Assembly: GCA_052387815.1 (NCBI GenBank)
Contig: JBQTIU010000012.1
Location: forward strand, 38,748-102,747
Length of the DNA: 64,000 nucleotides
From: JBQTIU01 sp052387815
GTDB lineage: Bacteria; Pseudomonadota; Alphaproteobacteria; CACIAM-22H2
Reading direction: 5' to 3'
Part shown: piece after piece, positions 15,402-23,962 of the stretch
Layout of the letters: each line of letters begins with the position of its first letter
Numbering within the stretch: the stretch's first letter is position 1
Notes under the pieces: generated by a model
What the model saw: the letters and a program-made list of their open reading frames with translations, nothing else
What the model was told of the DNA's origin: nothing
The model's database searches: none
Made by a program: the position numbers and the translations under genes

Positions 15402-15469
15402 GCGGGCCGGTTTGAAACCGGCCCCTACAACGTCATTCGGGTGTAGGGGCGGGTCTCAAGACCCGCCCG
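15402..15469. repeat. GTAGGGGC palindromic repeat, rearranged copy
   Basis: The two hairpin units occur in swapped order: GGGCCGGTTTGAAACCGGCCCCTAC (15404-15428) and then, after 14 nt, GTAGGGGCGGGTCTCAAGACCCGCCC (15443-15468). In the other copies the GTAGGGG and CCCCTAC ends face outward; here they face each other. Confidence 0.7.
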
Positions 15470-15532
15470 TTTCGACCCCCCCGCCCGCTGGCGGCCGGGC
15501 GGCCGGGCCTGTAGGGTGCCGCCCGGGGGGAC

Positions 15533-16756
15533 TTGATGTTCAAGTCGAATCTTTACGGCTGGCTGGTCGCTGGCCTGTGTTTTCTGGGCCTCGCGCTGAC
15601 CATGTCGGCGCGCGCCGGGCTTGGCCTCGTCATGCCCGTTTGGGAGGCCGAGTTCGGCTGGTCGCGCAGCTTCGTTTCGAGCGGCGGGGCGCTGGCCCTG
15701 ATCGTCATCGCGGTGGTCGCGCCGATCGCCGGCAACGCGCTCGATCGCTTCGGCCCGCGCCTGCTGCTCGTCTTCGGGCTCATCATGGCGGGCATCGGCC
15801 TTTCGCTCACCGCCACCATGCAAGCCGCATGGCAATTCATCCTGTTCTTCGGCGTCATCTCGGCGGTCGGCTTCGCGATCATGGCCAACCATCTCGTCAG
15901 CTCGACCGTGGCGCTGCTGTTCACCGACGATCGCGGGCTGGCGACCGGCGCGGCCACCGCCGGGTCGACCGCGGGTCAGCTCCTCTTGGTTCCCCTCCTC
16001 GCCCTCGTGTTGTCGACGGCCGGCTGGCGGCCGGCTTTCGCGGCGCTCGGCCTCGGCGCTTTCGCGCTCGCTTGTGTCATGCTGTGGCTGCTTCGTTCGC
16101 GCCCGGCCGGCGGCGGACGCGGCGGCGAGGGCGGCCGCGAGAAGCTGGGCGCGCGGCTCATGTTCCTCGTCCGCAGCCGGGTGTTCCACGCCCTGTTCTG
16201 GAGTTTCACGATCTGCGGCTTCACCACCGCCGGCGTGATCGAGACCCATCTCATTCCCTACACCATCGCCTGCGGATTCCCGCCGCTCCAAGGGGCGACG
16301 GCCTATGGGGTGCTCGCCGCCTTCAACATGCTCGGCATGCTGGCCTCGGGCTATCTCTCGGACCGCATGCACCGGCCGCTGCTCCTGGGCTCGATCTACG
16401 TCGGCCGCGGCCTCACGTTCCTTCTGCTCATGCACATCACCGGCGACGTGCAGCTTCTGTTCATCTTCGCCGTCGCCTTCGGGGTGGTCGACTATTCGAC
16501 CGTGCCGCCGACGGCGAGCCTCGTCGCCTCGCACCTCGGCCTGCGCATCATGGGGCTGGCCATGGGCATCCTCGCCGCCGGCCACGCGCTGGGCGGCGCG
16601 CTCGGCGCCTTCCTGGGCGGCTATCTCTATGACCTGTTCGCCCGCTACGACCTGGTGTGGACGGCCTCGGTCGCTCTCGCGCTGTTGGCCGGCTTGATGT
16701 GCTTCACGATCCGCGAGACCCGCCAGCCCCGCCGCCTCGCCCCGCAGCCGGCGTGA
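15533..16756 (+). CDS. MFS transporter
   Basis: A 407-residue major facilitator with about 12 hydrophobic segments, split by a basic central loop rich in R, G and E around residues 190-210 (after RSRPAGGGRGGEGG). The loop 2-3 motif is degenerate (LDRFGPRLLLVFG). It resembles the monocarboxylate/oxalate-type (OFA) branch of MFS proteins, with the VMANHLVSST-like helix 4 and STAGQLL helix 5, but the substrate is not clear. GGGGGGA precedes the ATG. Downstream neighbours are on the opposite strand. Confidence 0.88.
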   Translation: MMFKSNLYGWLVAGLCFLGLALTMSARAGLGLVMPVWEAEFGWSRSFVSSGGALALIVIAVVAPIAGNALDRFGPRLLLVFGLIMAGIGLSLTATMQAAWQFILFFGVISAVGFAIMANHLVSSTVALLFTDDRGLATGAATAGSTAGQLLLVPLLALVLSTAGWRPAFAALGLGAFALACVMLWLLRSRPAGGGRGGEGGREKLGARLMFLVRSRVFHALFWSFTICGFTTAGVIETHLIPYTIACGFPPLQGATAYGVLAAFNMLGMLASGYLSDRMHRPLLLGSIYVGRGLTFLLLMHITGDVQLLFIFAVAFGVVDYSTVPPTASLVASHLGLRIMGLAMGILAAGHALGGALGAFLGGYLYDLFARYDLVWTASVALALLAGLMCFTIRETRQPRRLAPQPA

Positions 16757-16788
16757 GGCGGTGGGACGTCTCATCACGCCGCAAGCGC

Positions 16789-17070
16789 TTATCGCACGGC
16801 CTTGGGTTCGCGATCGATGATGGTCATCCGGGCTCGCACCGGGCCCTCAGGGATCGCCCGCCCGTGCTCCCATTCCTGGAGCGTGCGCAGATTGATGCCG
16901 AAACTCGCTGCGAACTTGGCCTGGCTCATGCCGAGCTTGCGGCGCATGGCGCGTACATCGACGCGCTCCGGCACCATGACGACCCTCACCCGCGCGCGGC
17001 CCTTGTCGCCGCGCAGGAACGCAAGCGCGTCCTCGGCGCCGCGAATGACGCTCTTGCCCGCCGTGCTCAT
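16789..17070 (-). CDS. Small Xre-type helix-turn-helix regulator (NadS-like)
   Basis: A 93-residue protein. HTH: VDVRAMRRKLGMSQAKFAASFGINL followed by RTLQEWEHGRAIPEGPVRARMTII. It is a clear paralogue of the C-terminal half of the regulator at 7560-7949 (shared NLRTLQ(D/E)WE and IDREP). Such proteins are the antitoxin partner in RelE/HigB-type pairs, but no toxin lies next to it. It starts 42 nt after the stop of the acetoacetyl-CoA synthetase gene and may be read through from it. Confidence 0.82.
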   Translation of the reverse strand: MSTAGKSVIRGAEDALAFLRGDKGRARVRVVMVPERVDVRAMRRKLGMSQAKFAASFGINLRTLQEWEHGRAIPEGPVRARMTIIDREPKAVR

Positions 17071-17112
17071 GCCCGCGCTCCCTTTCGTATCTCGGCTTCG
17101 ATGGTCGCCGCC

Positions 17113-19083
17113 TTACGTCCTGAGCTCCGGGCGGTCGCGGTAGAGCGCGAGGGCCTCGGGGTTGGCGAGCGCCTCGAGGTTCTTGATCGGCCGGCCGGCG
17201 ACCGCGTCGCGCACCGCGAGCTCGACGAGCTTGCCGTTCTTGGTGCGCGGGATGTCGGCGACCTCGATGATCTTCGCCGGCACGTGGCGCGGGGTCGTAT
17301 TCTTGCGGATGCGGTCGCGGATCTTTTGCTCGAGCTCGGGCGTGAGCTCGAGCCCGTCGCGCAGGCGCACGAACAGCACCACCCGCACGTCGCTCTCCCA
17401 CTCCTGGCCGACGGCGATGCTCTCCAGCACCTCGTCGAGCTGCTCGACCTGGCGGTAGATCTCGGCGGTGCCGATGCGCACGCCGCCGGGGTTCAAGACC
17501 GCGTCCGAGCGGCCGTAGATGACGATGCCGTCGTGCCCCGTGATCTCGGTCCAGTCGCCGTGGCACCACACGCCGGGGAAGCGCTCGAAATAGGCGGCGC
17601 GGTACTTGTTGCCGTCGGGGTCGTTCCAGAACCCGACCGGCATCGAGGGGAACGGCTTCACGCACACCAGCTCGCCCTTGGCCCCCCGCACGCCGCGGCC
17701 CGCTTCGTCGAACACCTCGACCGCCATGCCGAGGCCGCGCGCCTGGATCTCGCCGCGCCACACCGCTCCGATGGGGTTGCCGCCGACGAAACAGCCGACG
17801 ATGTCGGTGCCGCCCGAGATCGAGGCGAGGTGCAGGTCTTTCTTGATCTTCGCGTAGACGTAATCGAAGCCCTCGGGGACCAGCGGCGAGCCGGTCGAGG
17901 TGAGGGTGCGCAACGCCGCCAGCTTGTGGGTGCGCTCGGGCTCGATCTTGGCCTTGGCGCAGGCGTCGAGGAACTTGGCCGAGGTGCCGAGCAGGGTCAT
18001 GCCGGCCGCATCGGCGAAATCGAAGATCACGTTGCCGCTGGGATGGAACGGCGAGCCGTCGTAGAGCAGGACCGTCGCCTCCGAGGCGAGCGCGGAGGCG
18101 AGCCAGTTCCACATCATCCACGAGCAGGTGGTGAAATAGAACACGCGGTCGCCCGGCTTGATGTCGCAATGGAACCGGTGCTCGGTCAAGTGCTTGAGGA
18201 GCGTGCCGCCGGCGCCGTGAACGATGCATTTGGGCACCCCGGTGGTGCCCGACGAATAGAGGATGTAGAGCGGGTGATCGAAGGGCAGGCGCCGGAAGCC
18301 GATCGGAGCCACGCCGTAGGGCGCGATCAAGTCGGCGAGCGCGACCGCGCCCTTGATTCGGGCGAGGCTGGGCGCGGCGGCCACATAGGGGAGGACGACG
18401 ATCTTGGCGAGCGCGGGCAGGCGCAGGGCGATGTCCTCGAGCTTGGCCAGGCAGTCGTGCGCCTTGCCGTTGTAATAGTAGCCGTCGACCGCGAACAGGA
18501 CCTTGGGCTCGATCTGGCCGAAGCGGTCGATGACGCCCTGGACGCCGAAGTCCGGCGAGCACGACGACCACACCCCGCCGAGGCTCGCCGACGCCAGCAT
18601 GGCGATCATCGCCTCGGGCAGGTTGGGCAGGTAGCCGGCGACGCGATCGCCGGGTCCCACGCCCAGCGCCCGCAGCGCTTGGCTGAGCCGCGACACCGCG
18701 GCATGAAGCTCGTCCCAGCTGAACTCGCGGCGGACCTTGTCCTCGCCCCAGAACACCATCGCCGGGCCTGGGCCCTTCCGGCGCAGCAGGTTTTCGGCGA
18801 AGTTGAGCCGCGCCCCAGGGAAGAACCGCGCGCCCGGCATGCGATCGCCATCGACGATCGCCGCCGCGCCTTGGGTGTCGGCGATCACGCCGCAGAACGA
18901 CCACACCTGGCGCCAGAATTCGGCCGGCCGGTCGACCGACCAGCGCCACAAATCGCCGAAATCCTCGAGCCTCACCCCGTGGGCCTGCTCGGCCGCGCGC
19001 ATGAAGGCGGTCAGGTTGGCGGCCGCGACGCGCGCCGGCGAGGGCTGCCACATGGGCGCGGCCGCGCCGGAGGCTTGACGCAT
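17113..19083 (-). CDS. Acetoacetyl-CoA synthetase
   Basis: A 656-residue ANL-superfamily enzyme that activates acetoacetate to acetoacetyl-CoA with ATP, used with polyhydroxybutyrate and ketone-body turnover. Start region has the acetyl-CoA-synthetase N-terminal domain (WRWSVDRPAEFWRQVWSF); the P-loop-like motif YILYSSGTTGVPKCIVH, the adenylate motif SISGGTDIV, and GRSDAVLNPGGVRIGTAEIYR; the catalytic lysine is in RTKNGKLVE near the end. CFVGGNPIGAVWRGEIQ is typical of AacS. The ATG at 19083 is preferred to 19158, whose first 25 residues look untranslated. It lies divergent from an SDR that may handle hydroxyacyl-CoA. Confidence 0.92.
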   Translation of the reverse strand: MRQASGAAAPMWQPSPARVAAANLTAFMRAAEQAHGVRLEDFGDLWRWSVDRPAEFWRQVWSFCGVIADTQGAAAIVDGDRMPGARFFPGARLNFAENLLRRKGPGPAMVFWGEDKVRREFSWDELHAAVSRLSQALRALGVGPGDRVAGYLPNLPEAMIAMLASASLGGVWSSCSPDFGVQGVIDRFGQIEPKVLFAVDGYYYNGKAHDCLAKLEDIALRLPALAKIVVLPYVAAAPSLARIKGAVALADLIAPYGVAPIGFRRLPFDHPLYILYSSGTTGVPKCIVHGAGGTLLKHLTEHRFHCDIKPGDRVFYFTTCSWMMWNWLASALASEATVLLYDGSPFHPSGNVIFDFADAAGMTLLGTSAKFLDACAKAKIEPERTHKLAALRTLTSTGSPLVPEGFDYVYAKIKKDLHLASISGGTDIVGCFVGGNPIGAVWRGEIQARGLGMAVEVFDEAGRGVRGAKGELVCVKPFPSMPVGFWNDPDGNKYRAAYFERFPGVWCHGDWTEITGHDGIVIYGRSDAVLNPGGVRIGTAEIYRQVEQLDEVLESIAVGQEWESDVRVVLFVRLRDGLELTPELEQKIRDRIRKNTTPRHVPAKIIEVADIPRTKNGKLVELAVRDAVAGRPIKNLEALANPEALALYRDRPELRT

Positions 19084-19224
19084 GGCGATGTCCTCGGTCG
19101 AACGCCGTCCAGCCAAGACGGCGCGGCGATTTAACCCCATTCCGCGAGCCAAGGACAAGGCCGGCGGCCCGGATGCCCCGGCGCCGGCGATCTGCTAGAA
19201 CCGCCCATTCGGAGGGGCTTGCGG

Positions 19225-19986
19225 ATGCAACTCAAGGGCCAGGCGGCGATCGTCACCGGCGGCGGGTCGGGGCTGGGGGCGGCGGCGGCCCGCGCGCTGG
19301 CCGGCGCCGGGGCCAAGGTCGCGGTCTGCGACATCAATCCCGATGCCGCGGCCCAACTCGCCGGCGAGTTCGGCGGCCTGGCGGTGGTCTGCGACGTGGC
19401 CGACGCCGGTGCTGCCGAGGCCGCGCTCGGGGCGGCGCGGGCCGCGCACGGCGCGGCGCGGGTGCTCGTCAACTGCGCCGGCATCGGGCCCGCCCAGCGG
19501 ATCGTCGGCAAGGACGGGCCGATGCCGCTTCAAGATTTCGCGCGCGTCATCGACGTCAACCTGATCGGCACCTTCAACCTGATGCGGCTGGCCGCCGCCG
19601 ACATGGCAGCCCTCGAGCCGCTCGCCGACGGCGAGCGGGGGGTGATCGTCCAGACCGCCTCGGTCGCCGCCTACGAGGGCCAGATCGGGCAAGCCGCTTA
19701 TGCGGCATCCAAGGGCGGCATCGTCGCGCTGACCCTGCCGGCGGCGCGGGAGTTCGCGCGCTTCGGCGTGCGGGTGATGACCATCGCGCCCGGCCTGTTC
19801 GCAACCCCGCTCCTCTTGGGCATGCCGCAGCCGGTCCAAGACAGCCTGGCCGCCAGCGTCCCCTTCCCCGCCCGCTTCGGGGCGCCCGAGGAATACGCCA
19901 AGCTCGTCCTCCACATCGTCGACAACGTCATGCTCAACGGCGAGGTCATTCGCCTCGACGGCGCGCTGCGCATGCCGGCGCGATGA
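19225..19986 (+). CDS. SDR, 3-hydroxyacyl-CoA dehydrogenase type
   Basis: A 253-residue short-chain dehydrogenase. TGGGSGLGAAAARALA near 12-27 binds NAD; D-I-N after strand 2 suggests NAD rather than NADP; VNCAGIG, the catalytic Ser in TASVAAYEG, and YAASKGG follow. The PGLFATPLLLGMPQ segment is typical of the HSD17B10/FabG-like 3-hydroxyacyl-CoA dehydrogenases, which fits its place beside acetoacetyl-CoA synthetase. GGAGGGG 9 nt upstream supports the ATG at 19225. Confidence 0.9.
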   Translation: MQLKGQAAIVTGGGSGLGAAAARALAGAGAKVAVCDINPDAAAQLAGEFGGLAVVCDVADAGAAEAALGAARAAHGAARVLVNCAGIGPAQRIVGKDGPMPLQDFARVIDVNLIGTFNLMRLAAADMAALEPLADGERGVIVQTASVAAYEGQIGQAAYAASKGGIVALTLPAAREFARFGVRVMTIAPGLFATPLLLGMPQPVQDSLAASVPFPARFGAPEEYAKLVLHIVDNVMLNGEVIRLDGALRMPAR

Positions 19987-20035
19987 CGCCGGACCGAGAG
20001 CCTGTCCGCCGCCGGCCGTCGGACCGCCGCCCGCC

Positions 20036-20323
20036 TCAGGCGATGCTGTCGATGAACGTCGCGAGCCCGATGTCGCGCTCCGACAGCCCGCCCACATCAT
20101 GGGTCGAAAGCGTGATCTCGACCCGGTTGTAGACGTTGAACCATTCGGGATGGTGGTCCATTTTCTCGGCCATCAGCGCGACCCGGCCCATGAATCCGAA
20201 GGCGGCGTTGAAGTCCTTGAACCTGAACTCCTTCGTGATGGCGTCGCGGCCCGCCACCGCGGCCCAACCGGCGAGCTCGGCGAGCCCCCGGGCCCGCCCC
20301 AGGCCTTCCAGTTTTTCGACCAT
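20036..20323 (-). CDS. 4a-hydroxytetrahydrobiopterin dehydratase
   Basis: A 95-residue pterin-4a-carbinolamine dehydratase that recycles the pterin cofactor of aromatic amino acid hydroxylases and can also serve molybdopterin metabolism. The motif [E/D]KxxHHPEW is present as EKMDHHPEWFNVYNRVEI near 55-72, together with FRFKDFNAAFGFM and the C-terminal STHDVGGLSERD. Start at 20323 has GGGAGG just upstream and gives the usual length. Confidence 0.93.
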   Translation of the reverse strand: MVEKLEGLGRARGLAELAGWAAVAGRDAITKEFRFKDFNAAFGFMGRVALMAEKMDHHPEWFNVYNRVEITLSTHDVGGLSERDIGLATFIDSIA

Positions 20324-20409
20324 GCACCGCCTCCCTTGGGACCGATGATCCGACCGCGAGAGCTTGGACCGGCTTTCCCCGCCGATCAAGCCGACGTATG
20401 GTGGGCGCC

Positions 20410-20814
20410 ATGAGCAAGCGTTCTATCCTCGCCCCCGATCTCGCCGACCTCGAGGGGCTGGCGCGCGAGGCGCTCAAGACCATCCCCGAGGTCCTGCGCC
20501 GCCATGTGCGCGACGTGGTCATCCGGGTCGAGGAATTCCCCGACGAGGAGACCGAGCGCGAGATGGAACTCGACAGCCCGTTCGATCTCCTCGGCCTCTA
20601 TCGCGGCATCGATCTGACGCGCAAGAGCGTCGCCGATGTCTCGCAGGGACCGGACATGATCTTCCTCTACCGCCGGCCGCTGCTCGACTACTGGTGCGAG
20701 AGCGGCGAGGACCTCCAGCACGCGGTCCGCCACGTACTGATCCACGAGATCGGCCACCATTTCGGCCTTTCGGACGCCGACATGGAGGCGATCGAGGCCG
20801 AGGAGCGGGACTAG
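20410..20814 (+). CDS. Metallopeptidase family protein (zincin-like)
   Basis: A 134-residue minimal zincin of the 'metallopeptidase family' (formerly DUF1025-like). The zinc motif HEIGHHFGLSD (HExxH plus a downstream His/Asp) is at about residues 112-122, preceded by IFLYRRPLLDYWCES and LQHAVRHVLI. Catalysis is unproven for the family. It is followed after 4 nt by a deaminase gene, so the two are likely co-transcribed. The ATG at 20398 is an alternative start. Confidence 0.88.
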   Translation: MSKRSILAPDLADLEGLAREALKTIPEVLRRHVRDVVIRVEEFPDEETEREMELDSPFDLLGLYRGIDLTRKSVADVSQGPDMIFLYRRPLLDYWCESGEDLQHAVRHVLIHEIGHHFGLSDADMEAIEAEERD

Positions 20815-20818
20815 CGCC

Positions 20819-21244
20819 ATGCGCAGGCAGACCGTAACCAAAGCGGACCTCGAGCTCATCGAGGCCGCCCGGCGCGTCATCAAGGCGCTGTATGCCGAGA
20901 ACCGCCATCACATCGGGGCGGCGGCGAGGACCCGCTCGGGGCGCGTCTACACGGCCGTGCATCTCGACACCTATGTCGGCCGCGCCTCGGTGTGCGCCGA
21001 GGCGATCGCGATCGGCAAGGCGCTCGCGGAGGGCGACCGCGACATCGAGTGCCTGGTGTCGGTGCGCCATCCGCGCCCGCGCGAGAAGAACCGCGAGATC
21101 GCGGTGGTCTCGCCGTGCGGCATTTGCCGCGAGCTGCTGGCCGATTTCACCCCCCATTGCACGGTGATCATTCCTGCGAACAGGGGTCTCGCGCGCGTGC
21201 CGGTCATCGACCTCTTGCCGAGCAAATACGTGCGCTTGACGTGA
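20819..21244 (+). CDS. Cytidine deaminase-like protein
   Basis: A 141-residue protein of the cytidine/blasticidin-S deaminase fold. The zinc site is read as VCAEAIAIGKAL (C-A-E, with Cys in place of His as in cytidine and blasticidin deaminases) near residue 60 and SPCGICRELL (PCxxC) near 100. An N-terminal GAAARTRSGRVYTAVHLDTY segment is typical. It might act on a nucleoside or an aminohydrolase-type substrate; specificity cannot be read. It is the second gene of a short operon. Confidence 0.85.
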   Translation: MRRQTVTKADLELIEAARRVIKALYAENRHHIGAAARTRSGRVYTAVHLDTYVGRASVCAEAIAIGKALAEGDRDIECLVSVRHPRPREKNREIAVVSPCGICRELLADFTPHCTVIIPANRGLARVPVIDLLPSKYVRLT

Positions 21245-21278
21245 GGTGAGCGCACAACCCCCCGCGCTGCCATGCTTT

Positions 21279-21705
21279 TCAGGGCGGCGGATAAACGGCC
21301 AGGTCGGTGAGCACCGGGCGCATCCGCGCCGCGCGCCGCTCTCACGAGCGCCTCCTCGAGGGTTGCGATGGGCAATGCCCGGCCCTGCGCCAGCTCGACG
21401 TAGGCGGCGTCCTAAGGTGGTGAGTTGATACTGAGCGGCGACGCGCGCTGATGTCGAGGAGCGAAACAAGCTGCGTGTCGACCGCCAGCGGCAGGCGGCT
21501 TGCCTGGTCGAGAATTTGCCGAACGGCGCGCGGCGCGGATGCGCCCGCGGCGTTCGGCGAATAAAAGCGCGTTGGCGAACTCCAGGCGCCACAGCGCCGG
21601 CACCCACAGTTCCGTATCGGCGACCCGATCGAGCAGGCTTTCGGCGAAGTCGGTCTTCTCGTCTTCGAAATACGAGGGCAGAGTAACCGAGCAGTCGAGC
21701 ACCAT
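21279..21705 (-). pseudogene. PIN-domain (VapC-like) toxin, broken by frameshifts
   Basis: The first ~60 codons read as a PIN toxin (MVLDCSVTLPSYFEDE..., with the D of DCS and E of LEFANALL as metal ligands). After about 21510 the homology continues in other frames: ILDQASRLPLAVDTQLVSLLDISA, then AAQYQLTT, then LPIATLEEALVRAAR, then VLTDLAVYPPP and a TGA at 21279-21281. That is at least four frame changes in 427 nt, so the toxin is dead. The upstream antitoxin has lost its stop codon and overlaps the toxin start. The first 144 nt are shared with the copy at 24727. Confidence 0.85.
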
Positions 21706-21950
21706 CCGTAATTGCGCCCGGCATTGACAAGGTCTTCGACGGTCATGTCGGCAAGCCTGGTGCCCTTGCGGGTCGCGCGGATTTCATTGAGGAGGGCGCG
21801 CACGGTCGTCTTATCGCTGACGGTTCGTGCGGGGATCAGGATCGCAACCGGCTCGCCATGTTGCGTGATGGTGATTTTCTCGCCCGTCGCCACGCGGTCA
21901 AGTAATTTAGAAAAATGGGTTTTTGCTTCGAACGAGCCAACGGTTGCCAT
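21703..21950 (-). CDS. Phd/YefM-type antitoxin (stop codon lost)
   Basis: About 80 residues of prevent-host-death antitoxin: MATVGSFEAKTHFSKLLDRVATG, then KITITQHGEPVAILIP, a DNA-binding N-terminal fold and a C-terminal helix ending MTVEDLVNAGRNY. The frame does not stop there: GGA stands where the usual TGA of a TGATG overlap would be, so it reads on into the toxin region. I end the feature at the toxin ATG, the likely ancestral end. The palindrome at 21963-21978 is its probable operator. Confidence 0.75.
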
Positions 21951-21962
21951 CACGTGTCTCCA

Positions 21963-21978
21963 GACTGGTCAACCAGTC
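21963..21978. promoter_or_regulatory. Palindromic operator of Phd-PIN copy 1
   Basis: GACTGGT-CA-ACCAGTC, perfect 7-bp arms, 12 nt ahead of the antitoxin ATG, with TATGAT (21989-21984, leftward) as a possible -10 just upstream. Phd-family antitoxins bind such sites. Confidence 0.6.
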
Positions 21979-22140
21979 TAGCCATCATAGCGCAAAAATA
22001 GTTCGGCGGGTAGATCCAGATAAGCGCGGAACTTTCCTCGCGCATCCCTTTTCGTCAATAGCTCTCGCGTGGTGCCCGTTCGTGCTGGAACGACCGCCCG
22101 CGAACGCCGGCTACATCACGATGGCGCACGGCGCGCCGCG

Positions 22141-23781
22141 TCACCTCAAGGCCAGCCGTTGGCCGCTTGTTGCCTCAAAAACGCGGCGCACATCGATCGA
22201 GGAGATCGCGAAGCTCAACCCTGATGCTCCGGGGAATGTGATCCGGTTGGTGACCATGCCGATGACTTCACCGTTCAGGTTTAGGAGCGGGCCGCCGCTG
22301 TTGCCTGGATTCACGGCTGCGTCGAACTGCACGAAGAACACCTCGCGCACCGGGCGCAGGCTACTCACGACTCCCGTGGTCAATGTTCCTTCGAGCTTGC
22401 CGAGCGCGGTGCCGATGGCAAGAACTTGAATACCCACGATAGGTAAGTCTATCGCCAGCTTTAACGGCTTTTCGTTGATCGAACTCGCAAGGCGGATGAA
22501 GGCGATGTCGAGGGCGGCATTGTGCAGGGTCACGCGTCCCAGCAACCGAGCGCCGTGAACGCCGTCAACCGTGACATCGTTATTCGGCTCGACCACATGC
22601 GCGCTCGTGGCGATGTACTGCGGCGCTATTAGGAAGCCCGTGCCGGACCGTCCGCCGGCGCGCACTGTAAAGACGCTGTCGATCGAAGAACGATAGACGC
22701 CCGCGATCGATCCTGGTCCGCCGGCTTGCGGCAACGTTCGCGTGATATTGGCCCTGACGTAATCCGGTGTCCGGGCTGGCAAGTCTGCGAAGTACGCGGC
22801 GGTCTGAGGCAGCGCCGCCAACGTCTTGCTCGGTAGGCGATCGCGGCTAATGACCTCCTCAACAGCGAACCTCCATTTGTAATTGAGGCCAGTGAATGGG
22901 TCGATCAAACTTTCAATGTATATTCGTGCGCCGGACCCTTGATCGATGAATTGACCGAAACCGGAGACAAGAATGAACTCGTTATTCCTTTCAAACACGC
23001 TGCCGCGTACGCGGACGTCCATCCGGATCTCCAACTGTGTGCCGGAGAGCCGAGTTTGAACGGCATTTCTAATTCCGCGCTCCATGGCGTCGGGACCGAA
23101 AGTTAGTAGCCCACGGACATCGCCAGCTCCTGGCACTGCGATTCCGCCTCGCATGGCCGCGACGACGCATTGGTAGTACCGGACAAAGAATTCCTCAGTG
23201 TTCGCTGGCCACATCGGCTGATGCATCGACACTTGGAGGCGCGGGAATCGCAGGACACCGACGCAGCCATTGACTACTTGCTCGGGGTTCGTGAAACTGT
23301 CGATGATGCCCTGACGCAGGGAACGCCACTCGGAATCGGGCAGGTTCCGGATCGGGTTCCGATCAGCAATCTCGACAAGCGGCTTGAAAATTTCTCGTAC
23401 TGTGCCGTCTTGTTCGATTGTCATTTCTTGGCGGAGCTTGAGCGGAATTCGGGCGACCGCGCCTCGATTCTCGAAATCCATTGCCGCTACTTCGATGATC
23501 TGACGCACGCCGTCGGCGGACGCTTTGTCGTGCCGGATGGTACCGGAAAGGCGCCCTCGACCTCCCTGGAAGACGCCGAGCCACTCGTACGGCACGGGCG
23601 CGTGAGGGCGGTACGATACTTGCACGGGCGCCGGCAGTGGGACCGGATCGGCTTTGAAACCCGAGATCAGCTCCTGCGTTTGCGATCGCAGGGCGAGCGA
23701 TCCCGGTTCGCCGACGGTCTCGCAGCCCGCACTCAGCGCGGCGACGCAGAAGGCAAGTTGGAGGAGCCGTCCCGGTTTCAC
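22141..23781 (-). CDS. Exported lipoprotein with trypsin-like (S1C/DegP-like) protease domain
   Basis: A 546-residue protein. A lipoprotein signal (core LQLAFCVAALSAGC, lipobox LSAGC) puts it at a membrane surface. Residues ~20-350 are an unrecognised region. The C-terminal ~190 residues form a chymotrypsin-fold protease: GTGFLIAPQYIATSAHVV (His395), ALDIAFIRL (Asp425) and NPGNSGGPLLNLNGEVIG (Ser495), so the triad is complete. There is no PDZ domain, unlike DegP. GC content is lower than the flanks. It lies between the two 419-bp repeats, so it is likely cargo of that unit. Substrates are unknown. Confidence 0.85.
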   Translation of the reverse strand: MKPGRLLQLAFCVAALSAGCETVGEPGSLALRSQTQELISGFKADPVPLPAPVQVSYRPHAPVPYEWLGVFQGGRGRLSGTIRHDKASADGVRQIIEVAAMDFENRGAVARIPLKLRQEMTIEQDGTVREIFKPLVEIADRNPIRNLPDSEWRSLRQGIIDSFTNPEQVVNGCVGVLRFPRLQVSMHQPMWPANTEEFFVRYYQCVVAAMRGGIAVPGAGDVRGLLTFGPDAMERGIRNAVQTRLSGTQLEIRMDVRVRGSVFERNNEFILVSGFGQFIDQGSGARIYIESLIDPFTGLNYKWRFAVEEVISRDRLPSKTLAALPQTAAYFADLPARTPDYVRANITRTLPQAGGPGSIAGVYRSSIDSVFTVRAGGRSGTGFLIAPQYIATSAHVVEPNNDVTVDGVHGARLLGRVTLHNAALDIAFIRLASSINEKPLKLAIDLPIVGIQVLAIGTALGKLEGTLTTGVVSSLRPVREVFFVQFDAAVNPGNSGGPLLNLNGEVIGMVTNRITFPGASGLSFAISSIDVRRVFEATSGQRLALR

Positions 23782-23962
23782 ACTCCTAGACTACACGCAA
23801 TAGGCGGCGAGGACAAGCTTGGCCGCATACGTGTGTCGGTGACGCACGAGTTGTCCGCCTTGTAACTGCTCAACCCCGTCGGGGGGAGGCGGCGAGGAGG
23901 GTAATTGCTCACGCGGGGAGGATTGGTTGAGTAGGCCGGTGGGACCGGGGTTTGGTGCTGGC

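Larger units (their letters stand above)
21562..21980. repeat. 419-bp direct repeat, copy 1 (Phd antitoxin plus PIN N-terminus)
   Basis: Matches 24727-25145 base for base in length with about 27 mismatches counted by eye (~94% identity) and no gaps. The first ~100 nt (toxin part) are identical, and the operator end is the most diverged. It begins inside the PIN gene and ends just past the operator palindrome. Confidence 0.9.

Noticed and set aside
16657..19134. Long open frame antisense to acetoacetyl-CoA synthetase
   Set aside because: A mirror of third-position GC bias; AacS motifs are unambiguous on the minus strand.
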